Source: Fibrobacteria bacterium
GTDB lineage: Bacteria; Fibrobacterota; Fibrobacteria; UBA11236
Direction: 5' to 3'
Assembly (NCBI GenBank): GCA_025360005.1
Contig: JANYDA010000049.1
Span: 124,001-188,000, forward strand
DNA length: 64,000 nt
Shown here: piece after piece, positions 17,315 through 26,414 of the stretch
Numbering within the stretch: the stretch's first letter is position 1
Layout of the letters: the number at the start of each line of letters is the position of its first letter
Notes under the pieces: model-generated
The model's database searches: none
What the model was told of the DNA's origin: nothing
The model's input: the letters and a program-made list of their open reading frames with translations, nothing else
Made by a program: the position numbers and the translations under genes

Positions 17315-17396
17315 AGACCGCGGGTTCTTGCCCGGTGTAGGCAACTATTTGTGGTTTTCCGGCCATTTATTGAATTCGCTGCCGGCGCTTTTCGCC

Positions 17397-17402
17397 TATA
17401 CT
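17397..17402 (+). promoter_or_regulatory. Possible -10 box (TATACT) of the 17443 gene
   Basis: TATACT closely matches the sigma-70 -10 consensus and lies in the short gap between rnpB and the secreted-protein gene. A TTGAAT at 17370-17375 has a 21-base spacer, longer than ideal, so the -35 is uncertain. A start site near 17409 would leave a leader of ~34 bases. Confidence 0.35.
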
Positions 17403-17442
17403 AAGGAGAATCGGATTTCTTCCTTTCAACTTGGCGGAACTC

Positions 17443-19920
17443 ATGCATATCCCCTCGGTTTCCCTTTTCGGGTGCTTTTCCCTTCTGCTTCCCCTGGCCA
17501 TCGGCGCTCAGCCCACCATCCGGACGGACAAGGCTTATGAGGATACCGTCCGCATCCTTATCCTCTCCAACGACAGTGCGAAAGGGAATTGCAACCTGAC
17601 CAGCGGCGTGGGCATCAAGACCCGGAACTTCGTGCTCAAATCCCTCACCGGAATTCCGAACGTAAAGTACCTGGAATCACAAGCCGCCACTTGGGCCGAC
17701 GTCAAGGCCGCTTGGCCGGGGAAACTACCCCATGTCATCGTGCATGTGAACGCGGGCTGGTCCAGCGCCAGCGGCAACAACATCAACCAGATTTTGAACA
17801 CGGCGGCGGATTCCGCCATCGGGGTTGTCTCTATCGGCGATGACGCGGCCGCCTTCGCGGAAAAAACCTTCGGGTTCAAGAACGTGAACAACCAGCCCCT
17901 GCCCATGGGGGATGCGACCCAGTACCGCGATTCGACCACCAGCCTGTGGATGGACCTGGACGGCCGGGCCGACACCGTGGGCGGAGGCGGCATCATCCGC
18001 CATACCACGGACAGCCTGCATGTGCAAAGATTGTTCTTCAACCCCGAAGAACCGAACTTCGGCGCCGACCCGACGAAACGCTATCGCTGCCAGGAAGACG
18101 CCGATCAATACACGGTTGATCCCACCTACGCCGACAAGGTGACGTTCATGGGCTTTCAGCGGGCCTTCGACGGCAAGGATACCGTGGGCGGGGCCCGCAC
18201 CCTGCAGACCATAGTCTCGTTCCAGGACAACGTGCGCCGGGGCGTGGCGCTTTCCTATCAACCGCAATTCCTGGCGAATGAGCAGGCCGCGCACCAAATC
18301 GACTACGATGCCATCATCTACGCCTCGTTCGCGCATTTTTACCGCGATCCCTCCCTGCGCTTCACCGACGCGACCGGCCGGGCCCTGGCCCCCGGGGAAA
18401 CCTGGAGTCCGTCCCAGGGCAAGCTGTACTTGACCTTTACCGACGATTACGTGCGGGCGGATCTGGGCGAGGAAATACGCCTAGCCATCGCCAATGGGAC
18501 CGGGGCCGCGGACGCGGAAGCCATCGCCGTAGCGGCTCCCGTCAAGGCAACGGGAGGCAAGGGAGTGTGGCGGGCGGAAATCACGCTCGTGGAAAAGCCG
18601 GCGATCGCCTCCGATGGTATCGCCGAGGTTACCCTGCCCGCCGTCATCACCGCCACGGTCGCGTCGCACGACGAGAACGGCCTCCCCGACGGGGGCACGG
18701 CCACGGCCGTTTTGAAAATGAACATCGTGGCGGTGCCGCCGACCCCGGTGGATACCATCTTGGCCGCTTGGATGAAGGACAGCGACGGAAACGGCGCGGC
18801 CGACCAGGCCGGTTTCGTCTTTACCCATCCCCTGACGGCCTTGCCGTCCTCCATCGGGCCCGTGTATTGGAACGACGTGTCGCCCAAGCTGGCTAATCCG
18901 AAAGCGCCGCGCCTCAGCTTCTTGGCGGGCTCGGGGCAAACCGTGGTGATGGCGGACTTCGCGGGAGCCGAGTTTCCGGTCGGATTGACCTCCGTGCCGC
19001 CGGGCGGGCATCCGCAGGCGACTTTCCCGGCCGACGCCGTGTTCGGCGGGCAAATTCCCCTGCTGGCCGATTCGGTGGGACCGGTGCCGTTGTCCGCCGC
19101 TATCGCGCTGGGGAGCATCACGAGTCTGGCCGTGCGCCTCCCGGATACCTTGACGGTGACGATCAGCGAGGCTTTGCGCCCCAACCCCGCTTCCTTGATC
19201 CGTTTTGGCAAGCTGAAGGACGATCGTTGCCAGGATGCCCAGAGCGCGGCAAACCCGGTCCTGCTGGGAACCCCTACCGCGTCCGCGAATGGCCTGACCT
19301 ACTCCTTGGTCCTGGATCCCCAAGCAGCCAATCCGGTTTCCGGGGACTGCGCCTACCTGGGAACCGTCCTGGACCTGCCGGGCAACGGGCCTTCACCGCT
19401 CGGGGTGCGCATTGGGGGTCCGCAAGTCCCGCAGGCAATCCGCGCCGCTTCCGGCTATCCGGCGGTGTCCGGGGGCGGCACCAGTAACTTGGAGGTTACC
19501 TCGGGGAATTTACTGTGGATCCCCCCGGTAGGCTATGTCCCGGGAACGCCGTTCCAGGAAACGATCATGCCGGCGCCGGGGCAGCCCGCGTCGGGACGGG
19601 ACGCCACGCGGCAGATTCCGCTCTCCGACGGCACCACCTTGCTCAAAGTGGTGAGCGCCGGGAAATACACGGCCCGGGTCTTCATCTTCGACAATCTTGG
19701 GTTGTTCGTGAAAACGTTCAGCCAATCCTTCGGCTACAAAGGGGAGTTGGAAAACGCGGCGCGCCTGGAACCGCTGGGCTATAAAAGCTTTCTGGTCTGG
19801 GACGGAAGGGACATGAGCGGCAATCTCGCTGGGCAAGGCGTATACATCTGGAGAGTCGACTTCACCTTGGATGACGGGACCACCCATTCGAGAACGGTAC
19901 GCACGGGATTGCTGCGCTGA
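17443..19920 (+). CDS. Large secreted protein with FlgD-like C-terminal module
   Basis: 825 residues from the ATG at 17443 (a TTG at 17431 is in frame; a GGCGGA Shine-Dalgarno favours 17443). A signal peptide (LFGCFSLLLPLAIGAQP) implies export. Residues ~20-330 form an alpha/beta-looking region (TVRILILSND, HVIVHVNAGWSSASGNN, GVVSIGDDAA) resembling the putative ThuA-like or glutamine-amidotransferase-type folds seen in secreted Fibrobacter proteins, but I cannot name it. The middle is beta-rich with an ILAAWMKDSDGNGAADQ type linker common in Fibrobacterota surface proteins. The last ~90 residues (GKYTARVFIFDNLGLFVKTF ... NLAGQGVYIWRVDF) match the FlgD-like Ig / Por-sorting style module. No catalytic domain is assignable. 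Confidence 0.78.
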   Translation: MHIPSVSLFGCFSLLLPLAIGAQPTIRTDKAYEDTVRILILSNDSAKGNCNLTSGVGIKTRNFVLKSLTGIPNVKYLESQAATWADVKAAWPGKLPHVIVHVNAGWSSASGNNINQILNTAADSAIGVVSIGDDAAAFAEKTFGFKNVNNQPLPMGDATQYRDSTTSLWMDLDGRADTVGGGGIIRHTTDSLHVQRLFFNPEEPNFGADPTKRYRCQEDADQYTVDPTYADKVTFMGFQRAFDGKDTVGGARTLQTIVSFQDNVRRGVALSYQPQFLANEQAAHQIDYDAIIYASFAHFYRDPSLRFTDATGRALAPGETWSPSQGKLYLTFTDDYVRADLGEEIRLAIANGTGAADAEAIAVAAPVKATGGKGVWRAEITLVEKPAIASDGIAEVTLPAVITATVASHDENGLPDGGTATAVLKMNIVAVPPTPVDTILAAWMKDSDGNGAADQAGFVFTHPLTALPSSIGPVYWNDVSPKLANPKAPRLSFLAGSGQTVVMADFAGAEFPVGLTSVPPGGHPQATFPADAVFGGQIPLLADSVGPVPLSAAIALGSITSLAVRLPDTLTVTISEALRPNPASLIRFGKLKDDRCQDAQSAANPVLLGTPTASANGLTYSLVLDPQAANPVSGDCAYLGTVLDLPGNGPSPLGVRIGGPQVPQAIRAASGYPAVSGGGTSNLEVTSGNLLWIPPVGYVPGTPFQETIMPAPGQPASGRDATRQIPLSDGTTLLKVVSAGKYTARVFIFDNLGLFVKTFSQSFGYKGELENAARLEPLGYKSFLVWDGRDMSGNLAGQGVYIWRVDFTLDDGTTHSRTVRTGLLR

Positions 19921-19944
19921 AGGCCGCCGGGGCCAGGCTCCATC

Positions 19945-20499
19945 CTACGAATGTTCCGATGGATCTGTTTGCGATACTTTCAACAGCCGCTGGTAATCCT
20001 TGTCTTCCCGCAAGGCTTTCTCCAAAGCCTTGCGGCGCTTGTCTTCGCCGGCCCGGCATTGCTTGCCCCTCGTCTGCGCGTTAAAAGCGTCGTCGCAGGC
20101 TTTTTCCAGGGAGAACTTCTTCTCCATCTGCGCCTGGATCGCCGGGTCATTCGGATCGGACCCGATCCGCTTCGCTTCGCTCAGCTTGCGATCCACCTGG
20201 GCCCGCGCCGAATCGCCCGCGCGGCATTGCTGGAGGGATTGGGCCTTCTCGCGCTCGCACGCGCGGATCTCTTTTTTATCCGCTTCGCTTAGGATGCGCC
20301 GCGAGATGACCCGTTGCACGGAATCCAGGGAAAAAGCGGCGGAAGAGCTTTGCGGTAACTGGAGAGACTGGGACCGGATGGGAAGGTAAGCGAGGCAGAG
20401 GAAAGCGAGGATGGGGTTTCCCCGACGCGCAAGGCACGAGACCCGGCGAAACATGGCCGGAAAGTTCTTGGTTGCAAATTTCACTTCAGCCTCGCCCAT
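19945..20499 (-). CDS. Small exported Cys-containing, highly charged helical protein
   Basis: The frame extends upstream to 20922, but that part is a shadow of the permease gene. The ATG at 20499 has a strong AGGAGGAGAG Shine-Dalgarno and lies 11 bases after the permease stop; 184 residues. A signal-like hydrophobic stretch (ILAFLCLAYLPIRSQS) near residues 29-45 follows a longer than usual basic N-terminus. The mature part is almost entirely charged helix rich in Lys, Glu, Arg and Ala, with Cys in EIRACEREKAQSLQQCRAG, LEKACDDAF and GKQCRAG, suggesting a disulfide-linked periplasmic helical hairpin or coiled coil. No family recognised. Being last in the ABC transporter operon, it may be a periplasmic accessory of that exporter. 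Confidence 0.75.
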   Translation of the reverse strand: MGEAEVKFATKNFPAMFRRVSCLARRGNPILAFLCLAYLPIRSQSLQLPQSSSAAFSLDSVQRVISRRILSEADKKEIRACEREKAQSLQQCRAGDSARAQVDRKLSEAKRIGSDPNDPAIQAQMEKKFSLEKACDDAFNAQTRGKQCRAGEDKRRKALEKALREDKDYQRLLKVSQTDPSEHS

Positions 20500-20510
20500 C
20501 TCTCCTCCTA

Positions 20511-21194
20511 TCACACCAACCTCGGAAATTTTCTCCTCGCCGCCATAAAGCAAGCGATGGAGGCGGCAAACAGCGCGCCGATGAAACCCAGATAGATCAG
20601 GTTTGAATGGAAGAACAGCGCGGAGAAGGAAGTCACCGCGAAAAAGATCACCAGCATCACCACGCTGGTCATCTGCGCAGCGCCGCGTACGGATTCGGAA
20701 ACCAGGGAAAGGAGCGTGGCCAGGGCGCACAGGAACAAGGCCAGCACCGGTGTCATGAGCATGGCCTTGGCCACGTCCATCCCGAAACCGGGTTGCCAGA
20801 AGCCCTTGCAGACCAACATCGCGGCCATGATGCCCTGGCCCAGCCAGCCTACCATCACGGGCACCGGATACATTCCCATTACCTTGCCCCAGAACAGGGA
20901 ACCCATCTCCACCGGCAGGCACATCAGGATTTCCAAGGTGTTCCGTTCCTTCTCGCCCGCGAAGCTGTCCGCGCCCAGGGGCACCGCAGAACTGGGCGCC
21001 AGCACCGCCAGCATCAGGAGCAGGGAGCGCGCCAAGAGCAAGGTCTCCCGGATCGATCCCAGCGGTTGGAAGAAAACCGCATAAGCCTGCAGTCCCATCA
21101 GCAACAAAGGGGTGATGAGGAAGGGCAGCAGGAAGCGCGGCTCCTTGAAAATGAGGCGCAGCTCATGGCGTGCGATGCCGAGCGCGGCGGACAT
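20511..21194 (-). CDS. ABC-2 type transporter permease
   Basis: 227 residues with about six hydrophobic segments. The N-terminal amphipathic piece (ALGIARHELRLIFKEPRFLLPFLITPLLLMGLQAY) and the FAGEKERNTLEILMCLPVEMGSLFWGKVMGMYP motif are hallmarks of the ABC-2 membrane family, in which the conserved E.xxGTLExLLxxP loop contacts the ATPase. Its start directly abuts the stop of the ATPase gene (21195), so they are translated together as an exporter. Substrate unknown; polysaccharide, drug or lipid export and gliding-related GldFG-type transporters all use this architecture. Confidence 0.9.
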   Translation of the reverse strand: MSAALGIARHELRLIFKEPRFLLPFLITPLLLMGLQAYAVFFQPLGSIRETLLLARSLLLMLAVLAPSSAVPLGADSFAGEKERNTLEILMCLPVEMGSLFWGKVMGMYPVPVMVGWLGQGIMAAMLVCKGFWQPGFGMDVAKAMLMTPVLALFLCALATLLSLVSESVRGAAQMTSVVMLVIFFAVTSFSALFFHSNLIYLGFIGALFAASIACFMAARRKFPRLV

Positions 21195-22202
21195 CTAGGC
21201 GCCCACCAGGCGCTGGTACACGTCCGCCAGCGTGGTGCGGTAAGGCTCTACCGAGGCCACGGGGAGATTCCGATCCACCAGGGCCTTGATCATCTCCGGC
21301 ATGCGATCCCGCAGACCGGGGCCGCTGATGTCCACCAGGCCGGCTTCCGCGGGCGGGAATTCCATGCGCGCCGCGAAACCGCCGATAAGCCACGACAACT
21401 CTTCCGGCCGCACCGCGCGGGCGAAGCCTACGCGCGCTCGGCCCATCTCATGTCCAGAGTCGCCGTCCAGGATTTCCGCCCGCGTGCCCGCGCCCTTGAG
21501 GCTTCCTTGGGCCAGGAATCCGAAATGCGAACCCACGTTTTCCAATTGTTCCAGCCGATGGGTGGCCACCAGCGCGGTGGCCCCGGATTCTCCCAGGTAA
21601 CCGCGAAGGTACGTCAGCACCTGGCGTTGGGAAACCGGATCCAGGTGATCGGTAGGCTCGTCCCAAAGCAGGAGTTCCGGCCGATGCAGGAGGCTGCGAG
21701 CCAATTGCAGCTTCTGGCGGTTGCCCTGCGATAGCTTGGCCACGGGCTTGCCGTCCGGATCCAGGCCCAGCTCCGCGCACAGGCCGCGGATGCGGTCTTT
21801 CAGGTCCGGGATGGCGTAGAAGGATCCGAAGAAGGAAAGGTATTCCAACGTATTCAGGCGGCCGTATTGGCCGGGATTCTCGATGAGCACGCCCATGCGC
21901 GCCAGGCGGGCGCTGCGGTCCTTGCCGTTTCCGTTCCGGCCGTCGAATACGGAAATCGATCCCTCGGTGGGTTCCACCAAACCCGTGATGCAGCGCATCA
22001 AGGTGGTCTTGCCCGCGCCATTGGGCCCCAGCAGAACGAACAAGGCTCCTTTGGGGATGTCAAGATCAAAGCCGCGCAAGGCGTCCACGGATCCGCCCTT
22101 GGATCCGAAGGTAACGCACAGGCTACGTGCGGAAATCACGTCCGGGATCCGCGCGGAGGCCGCGGCTTGGGATGGCACGGCCATGGAAGACGGAGAGGGC
22201 AT
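21195..22202 (-). CDS. ABC transporter ATP-binding protein
   Basis: 335 residues. Walker A is GPNGAGKTT at 59-67, the signature is LSQGNRQKLQ (a KLSQGNRQKL variant typical of ABC-2 exporter ATPases), Walker B with the catalytic Glu is ELLLWDEPTDHLDP, and the switch His is in ALVATHRLEQLE. About 100 C-terminal residues follow the ATPase core (LIGGFAARMEFPPAEAGLVDISG..VYQRLVG), the usual small regulatory tail that ends in a DVYxRLV motif. The first ~20 residues are Ser/Ala-rich; an internal start cannot be excluded. First gene of a three-gene operon with the permease and a small exported protein. Confidence 0.93.
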   Translation of the reverse strand: MPSPSSMAVPSQAAASARIPDVISARSLCVTFGSKGGSVDALRGFDLDIPKGALFVLLGPNGAGKTTLMRCITGLVEPTEGSISVFDGRNGNGKDRSARLARMGVLIENPGQYGRLNTLEYLSFFGSFYAIPDLKDRIRGLCAELGLDPDGKPVAKLSQGNRQKLQLARSLLHRPELLLWDEPTDHLDPVSQRQVLTYLRGYLGESGATALVATHRLEQLENVGSHFGFLAQGSLKGAGTRAEILDGDSGHEMGRARVGFARAVRPEELSWLIGGFAARMEFPPAEAGLVDISGPGLRDRMPEMIKALVDRNLPVASVEPYRTTLADVYQRLVGA

Positions 22203-22274
22203 GGGGATAAAGATAGGAATACCGGCTGGGAGGCGCGGATTCCCACCGCCGCCCTGCGGGTCGCGGAGCTCCGC

Positions 22275-23642
22275 TCAACCGGAAATATGCATGGACTCGA
22301 CCAGCATGTCCGGAACCTTTACCGAGCTGAAGGAATCGGAGTATTCGTCGGAAAGGCCGCGGATGGCCATCAGCAAATCGAAGTAGTTGGAATTCAAGGT
22401 GATCTTGTCGACGGGCTTGATGCGCTTGCCCTGTTCGTACCAGAAGCCCTGCGCGCCGATGGAGATTTCCCCGGAGATGGCCGAGCAACCCGATCCGCCT
22501 TCCAGCTTGGTGACCAGCAGGCAACGGGGATACATGGCCAGCAACTCTTGCTGGGTTTTATCGCCCTTGTCCACAATGAAATTGGAGAAGCCCGTGCCCG
22601 CCTTGCCGGAATAGCCTCGCGAACCGCTGCCGGTGGGCGCCAGGCCGGCCTTCTTGGCCGACTCCAGGTTGTACAGGTAGGTTTGCAGCACGCCGGCCTT
22701 GATGACCTCGATGGGCGCGGTGACCACGCCTTCCCCGTCGAACAGATGGGATCCCGGCGCGCCCGGTATATGCGGGTTGCTGGTCACGTTGAGGAAAGGC
22801 ACGGCGATGGCCTGGCCCACCTTGCCGGTAAGGCGCGATTGCCCCTTCTGCACGGCCTCGGCGAAAAAGGGCGATCCGAACATGGACATGATGGAGGTGC
22901 TGACCCGGTTGGAGAAGACCACGGGATAGCTTCCGCTGGGGATGGATTCCGCCCCCAGCAATTCCACCGCCCGCTCCACGGCTTTGGCGGACATGAATTT
23001 GGGATCGAAGGAAAAGGAGCGCCCTCCGTTGGAGTAGACGCCCATCTTCTTATTGTCGCCTTGCTTGGCCACCACGCCTATGCCGGCGCTGACCACGTTG
23101 GAACGGGAGGAATAGGCAACGCCGTTGGAGTTGCGCACCATGGACATGCCCGAGGATCGGCTGACGCCCAGGTAAGGGATATTGTCGATGCGCGCGTCCG
23201 CCCGGCGCGCGATGGCCTCCAATTCCAGGCCCAGCGCCTTCATCTGATCGAGGGTGACCTCTTCCAGGGCCGGATTGTAGGACTTGAGATCGATTTTCGG
23301 GAGCTCGGCCGGGAAGGGCAGCTCCATTTCCACCGTGTCGGTCAAAAGGGTATGGCTCAAGGCGTCCTTGACCGTCTGGGTAATGGCCTCGCGGGACATC
23401 TTTTCCGTAAAGGCGAAACCCGGGCGCCTATCCTTGAACAGGCGGATGCCGATGCCGCGCGAGTTGGATATCTCCGTGCTCTTGACCTTGCCCTCGAAGA
23501 GCTCCAGCCCCATGCTCTCGGACTCGCCGACCACGGCGTCGTAGCCGTCCGCGCCCAGACGCTTGGCCTCCACGCCCATGAAATCGATGGCGTCCGCCGG
23601 AGACAGGGATTCGGCGCTTACGGACACTGCTTTTGCGATCAT
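22275..23642 (-). CDS. pmbA: TldE/PmbA-type subunit of the TldD/E metalloprotease
   Basis: The frame is open to 23723, but the ATG at 23642 forms an ATGA overlap with the tldD stop, giving 455 residues, the normal PmbA length. TldE lacks the zinc site and helps form the proteolytic chamber with TldD; the pair matures peptides such as microcins and degrades unfolded peptides. Recognisable segments include ESESMGLELFEGKVKSTEIS, SRGIGIRLFKDRRPGFAFTE, NPHIPGAPGSHLFDGEGV and the C-terminal GEISIGAQGFWYEQGKRIKPVDKITLNSNYFDLL. As expected for TldE, there is no HExxxH motif. Confidence 0.95.
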   Translation of the reverse strand: MIAKAVSVSAESLSPADAIDFMGVEAKRLGADGYDAVVGESESMGLELFEGKVKSTEISNSRGIGIRLFKDRRPGFAFTEKMSREAITQTVKDALSHTLLTDTVEMELPFPAELPKIDLKSYNPALEEVTLDQMKALGLELEAIARRADARIDNIPYLGVSRSSGMSMVRNSNGVAYSSRSNVVSAGIGVVAKQGDNKKMGVYSNGGRSFSFDPKFMSAKAVERAVELLGAESIPSGSYPVVFSNRVSTSIMSMFGSPFFAEAVQKGQSRLTGKVGQAIAVPFLNVTSNPHIPGAPGSHLFDGEGVVTAPIEVIKAGVLQTYLYNLESAKKAGLAPTGSGSRGYSGKAGTGFSNFIVDKGDKTQQELLAMYPRCLLVTKLEGGSGCSAISGEISIGAQGFWYEQGKRIKPVDKITLNSNYFDLLMAIRGLSDEYSDSFSSVKVPDMLVESMHISG

Positions 23643-25024
23643 CGTCCCCCCACCAGGATGTTGTCGACCTTGATGGTGGGCTGCCCCACCATCACCGGGA
23701 TGGAACCGGAAGAGGCCCCGCACATGCCCGCCGCCATTTCCAAATCGTCCCCGACCAGGGAGATGAGAGGCAATATATCCGGGCCCTTGCCGATCAAAGT
23801 GGCGCCGCGCACCGGCTCGGTAACCTTGCCGTTACGGATCAGGTAGGCTTCCTCCACCGCGAAGTTGAATTCCCCCGTGGCCGGGTTCACGGATCCGCCG
23901 CCCATCTTCTTGGCGTAGAGGCCGTTGTCGATGCCGCCGATCATGTCGCCCACCGGCGTGTTGCCGCGATCGATATAGGTATTGCGCATGCGCGAGACGG
24001 GCGCGTACTGGTAGGATTCCCGGCGCGAGCTGCCGGTGATGGCCGTGCCCGTTTCCTTGCCGCCTACGCGATCGGACATGTAGGTCTGCAGCATGCCGTC
24101 CTTGATAAGCACGGTCTTCTGCACGGGGTTACCCTCGTCGTCGATGTTCTGCGATCCCCAGGCGTTGCGGATGGTGCCGTCGTCGATGGCGGTCACGGAG
24201 GGGTGCGCTATCAGCTCGCCTACCTTACCCGCAAAGGGCGTGGCCTTGCGGCGCACGGCTTCCGTCTCCAGCAAATGCCCGCAGGCCTCGTGGAAAATCA
24301 CCCCGCCGAAACCGTTGCCCATCACCACCGGCATCTTGCCGCCCTTGACGTAGCCCGCGCCCAGCATCAGCACGGCGCGCTCGGAAGCCAGTTTGGCGTA
24401 ATGGGCGATGTCCAGGCTCTCGAAGAATTCGAAACCGCGGTGCGTGCCCGGCGCCTCGCTGGCGGTGAAGATCTCCCCGCCGGATTCCGCCGTCACGTTC
24501 ACGGTGAAGCGCGCGCGCGTGCGCGTGTCCTCCGTCCACAGGCCTTCGCTATTGCAGATGAGCACGCTGGAAACCACGTCCCCGGCGCGCGAATTGACCT
24601 GCACTATCTTGTCCGAATAGCCCCGCGCCACGTGATCGGCCAGCTTGATCAAATCCAGCTTCTTGTCCTGGCCTATCTCGCGCGGATCCTTGGTGATCTT
24701 GTGGCGGTTCTCGAAAACCTTGCCCACCAGTTTCACCGTGGGCGCGGAGGACAAGTTCACGATGATGCCGCGGCTGCGCGCCAGGTTATCGATCAGCTTG
24801 ATGATATGTGACTCTTCATCATTGCTGGTATGCGCGTATAGCACCTCGGTCCCGTATACCAGGCGGATGCCCACGCCGTAGTCGGTGCCGGCCGTGGCCG
24901 ATTCCACTTTGCGATCGCGGAAGGAAACCGACGCATTACGCGTTTCCTCCTCGAAGATTTCCACGAAGTCGGCCTTGCGGTCCAGGCCCGCTTGGATTAG
25001 GCGTTCCGCCTTGATTTTGTCCAT
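23639..25024 (-). CDS. tldD: Metalloprotease TldD
   Basis: 461 residues. The active-site motif HEACGH (HExxxH) is at 245-250, and the third zinc ligand is the Cys of the C-terminal MCGASSGSIPV segment, matching the His/His/Cys set known for TldD. DGTIRNAWGSQNIDDEGNP and RMRNTYIDRGN are further family motifs. With TldE it forms a cytoplasmic heterodimeric protease of narrow specificity. It is the first gene of the pair; a 108-base gap separates it from a divergent BNR-repeat gene. No peptide substrate gene is visible nearby. Confidence 0.96.
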   Translation of the reverse strand: MDKIKAERLIQAGLDRKADFVEIFEEETRNASVSFRDRKVESATAGTDYGVGIRLVYGTEVLYAHTSNDEESHIIKLIDNLARSRGIIVNLSSAPTVKLVGKVFENRHKITKDPREIGQDKKLDLIKLADHVARGYSDKIVQVNSRAGDVVSSVLICNSEGLWTEDTRTRARFTVNVTAESGGEIFTASEAPGTHRGFEFFESLDIAHYAKLASERAVLMLGAGYVKGGKMPVVMGNGFGGVIFHEACGHLLETEAVRRKATPFAGKVGELIAHPSVTAIDDGTIRNAWGSQNIDDEGNPVQKTVLIKDGMLQTYMSDRVGGKETGTAITGSSRRESYQYAPVSRMRNTYIDRGNTPVGDMIGGIDNGLYAKKMGGGSVNPATGEFNFAVEEAYLIRNGKVTEPVRGATLIGKGPDILPLISLVGDDLEMAAGMCGASSGSIPVMVGQPTIKVDNILVGGR

Positions 25025-25132
25025 CTATTTTTCCCGGGGATAGTCTGTTGAATTATAACAAAAACGGGATCGCGAATCCCGTGTCGCGTGCCCTGGCATC
25101 TTTGTTGCGCTTGTCGGGTGTAGAGGTGGAAA

Positions 25133-26398
25133 ATGAGAATTAAGGCCGGATTTCCTTTGGGTTACCGACTGATCGCGCAGGTATTGACCGCAGCTGGAAT
25201 CAATCTTTGCGCGGCCGCGGCGCCGGGCCTGAATCCCGGCCCCCCCTCCGCTGGGACGGAAACAATCACTGTCATGGCCGAGACTCCGCTGGCCTTGTTC
25301 GTGGGCATGTCCGGAGGCGGCTTATACCGTTCCCTGGATCATGGGAAGAGTTGGAATGAAGTGCTCCGGACCTATGGTTCGGCTTTCAGGGTTCTGGATT
25401 TTTCCGGACCTGTCCTAATCGCCGCTGCCGGTGAAGACTTGCATCTCCCGTACGCTTCTCCTATCGGCGAATGTCATCCTTTCCTTGTTCTTGAAAGTTG
25501 CATCCATGACGAAACCCAACGCGGGGGACTGTACCTTTCCAGGGACGGCGGCACCGGTTGGGAAGGGGCGGTCGAAAGCATCCCTGCAGATCCGCCTCCC
25601 CGGCTTTTGAACATTGGCGCGCTGGTCCGTAAGGCCGATACCCTGTTCGCCGCATCGCCGCGCGGCCTATACGTTTCTGAGGACAAGGGTGAAAACTGGA
25701 ACCTATACTCCCGCCGGGAGCCGAATCCGCAGGCCAACAACCCTTTCCTCAGCCCGCGCTTCGGCAGGAACTCCGTGCGGGCGTTGGAGTGGATTGACTC
25801 TACCTTGTTCGCCTTGACCGATTCGGCTTTATACGCCTCCACCGTGAATCTCAAACCGGGCTGGCAATACGATGCCCCTAACCAATGGAGGGAGATGCCC
25901 ATGCATGGGGAGGCTCTGGCGAAGCTGGGGAAATGGCTTTTCCTCTCCACCGCGGACGGGATGAAAAGGTCGAAGCCCGCCGGTGAATCCTGGCAGCCGC
26001 TGGCGGCCAGCCCCGTATCCCAACTGCAGGAGTTAGGGAACAAGCTTTACGGCGTGCGGGGGAAAGACGTGCTGGTCAGCGCGGATTCGGGACTCACCTG
26101 GTCGCGCGCCATGCCCGCGGCGCCGCAGGATATCCTATACCTGCTCCCGCGCCAAGACCATCTCTATGCCGCACTGGATACCCGCGGGGAACCTTGGATT
26201 TCCAGATCGGGAGATGCCTTTAAGCCCTTAGCGGACGGGCCCCATACCTTGGCGATAGAACCGGGTGGCGCTTTTTCCGCCGACCATGCGCAAGAATTCT
26301 TCCGGCATTCGGCGTTGAGGTGGAAAGGGGCGGCGGGCAACTGGCGCCGCTTAGACGGCCGCTTGACCGGGCCGCGATTTACGGAGAGGTTACCGTAA
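25133..26398 (+). CDS. Secreted beta-propeller protein with BNR/Asp-box repeats
   Basis: 421 residues with a GAGGTGG Shine-Dalgarno. The N-terminal hydrophobic stretch (YRLIAQVLTAAGINLCAAAA) is a signal peptide. The body carries repeated Asp-box motifs S-x-D-x-G-x-x-W: SLDHGKSW, SRDGGTGW, SEDKGENW and SADSGLTW, spaced roughly as in sialidase/sortilin-like beta-propellers. Between them are VGMSGGGLYRS and AASPRGLYVS propeller strands. No catalytic residues of sialidases are seen, so a binding or structural role is more likely. A perfect inverted repeat (GTAACG-CGTA-CGTTAC, 26395-26410) spans the stop codon and the gap to the convergent roadblock gene and may serve both as a hairpin, though it lacks a T-run. 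Confidence 0.8.
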   Translation: MRIKAGFPLGYRLIAQVLTAAGINLCAAAAPGLNPGPPSAGTETITVMAETPLALFVGMSGGGLYRSLDHGKSWNEVLRTYGSAFRVLDFSGPVLIAAAGEDLHLPYASPIGECHPFLVLESCIHDETQRGGLYLSRDGGTGWEGAVESIPADPPPRLLNIGALVRKADTLFAASPRGLYVSEDKGENWNLYSRREPNPQANNPFLSPRFGRNSVRALEWIDSTLFALTDSALYASTVNLKPGWQYDAPNQWREMPMHGEALAKLGKWLFLSTADGMKRSKPAGESWQPLAASPVSQLQELGNKLYGVRGKDVLVSADSGLTWSRAMPAAPQDILYLLPRQDHLYAALDTRGEPWISRSGDAFKPLADGPHTLAIEPGGAFSADHAQEFFRHSALRWKGAAGNWRRLDGRLTGPRFTERLP

Positions 26399-26414
26399 CG
26401 CGTACGTTACTGAG

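Noticed and set aside
19945-20922. A 325-residue minus-strand frame spanning into the permease
   Set aside because: The part upstream of 20499 is out-of-frame permease sequence; the ATG at 20499 has a strong Shine-Dalgarno and is used instead.
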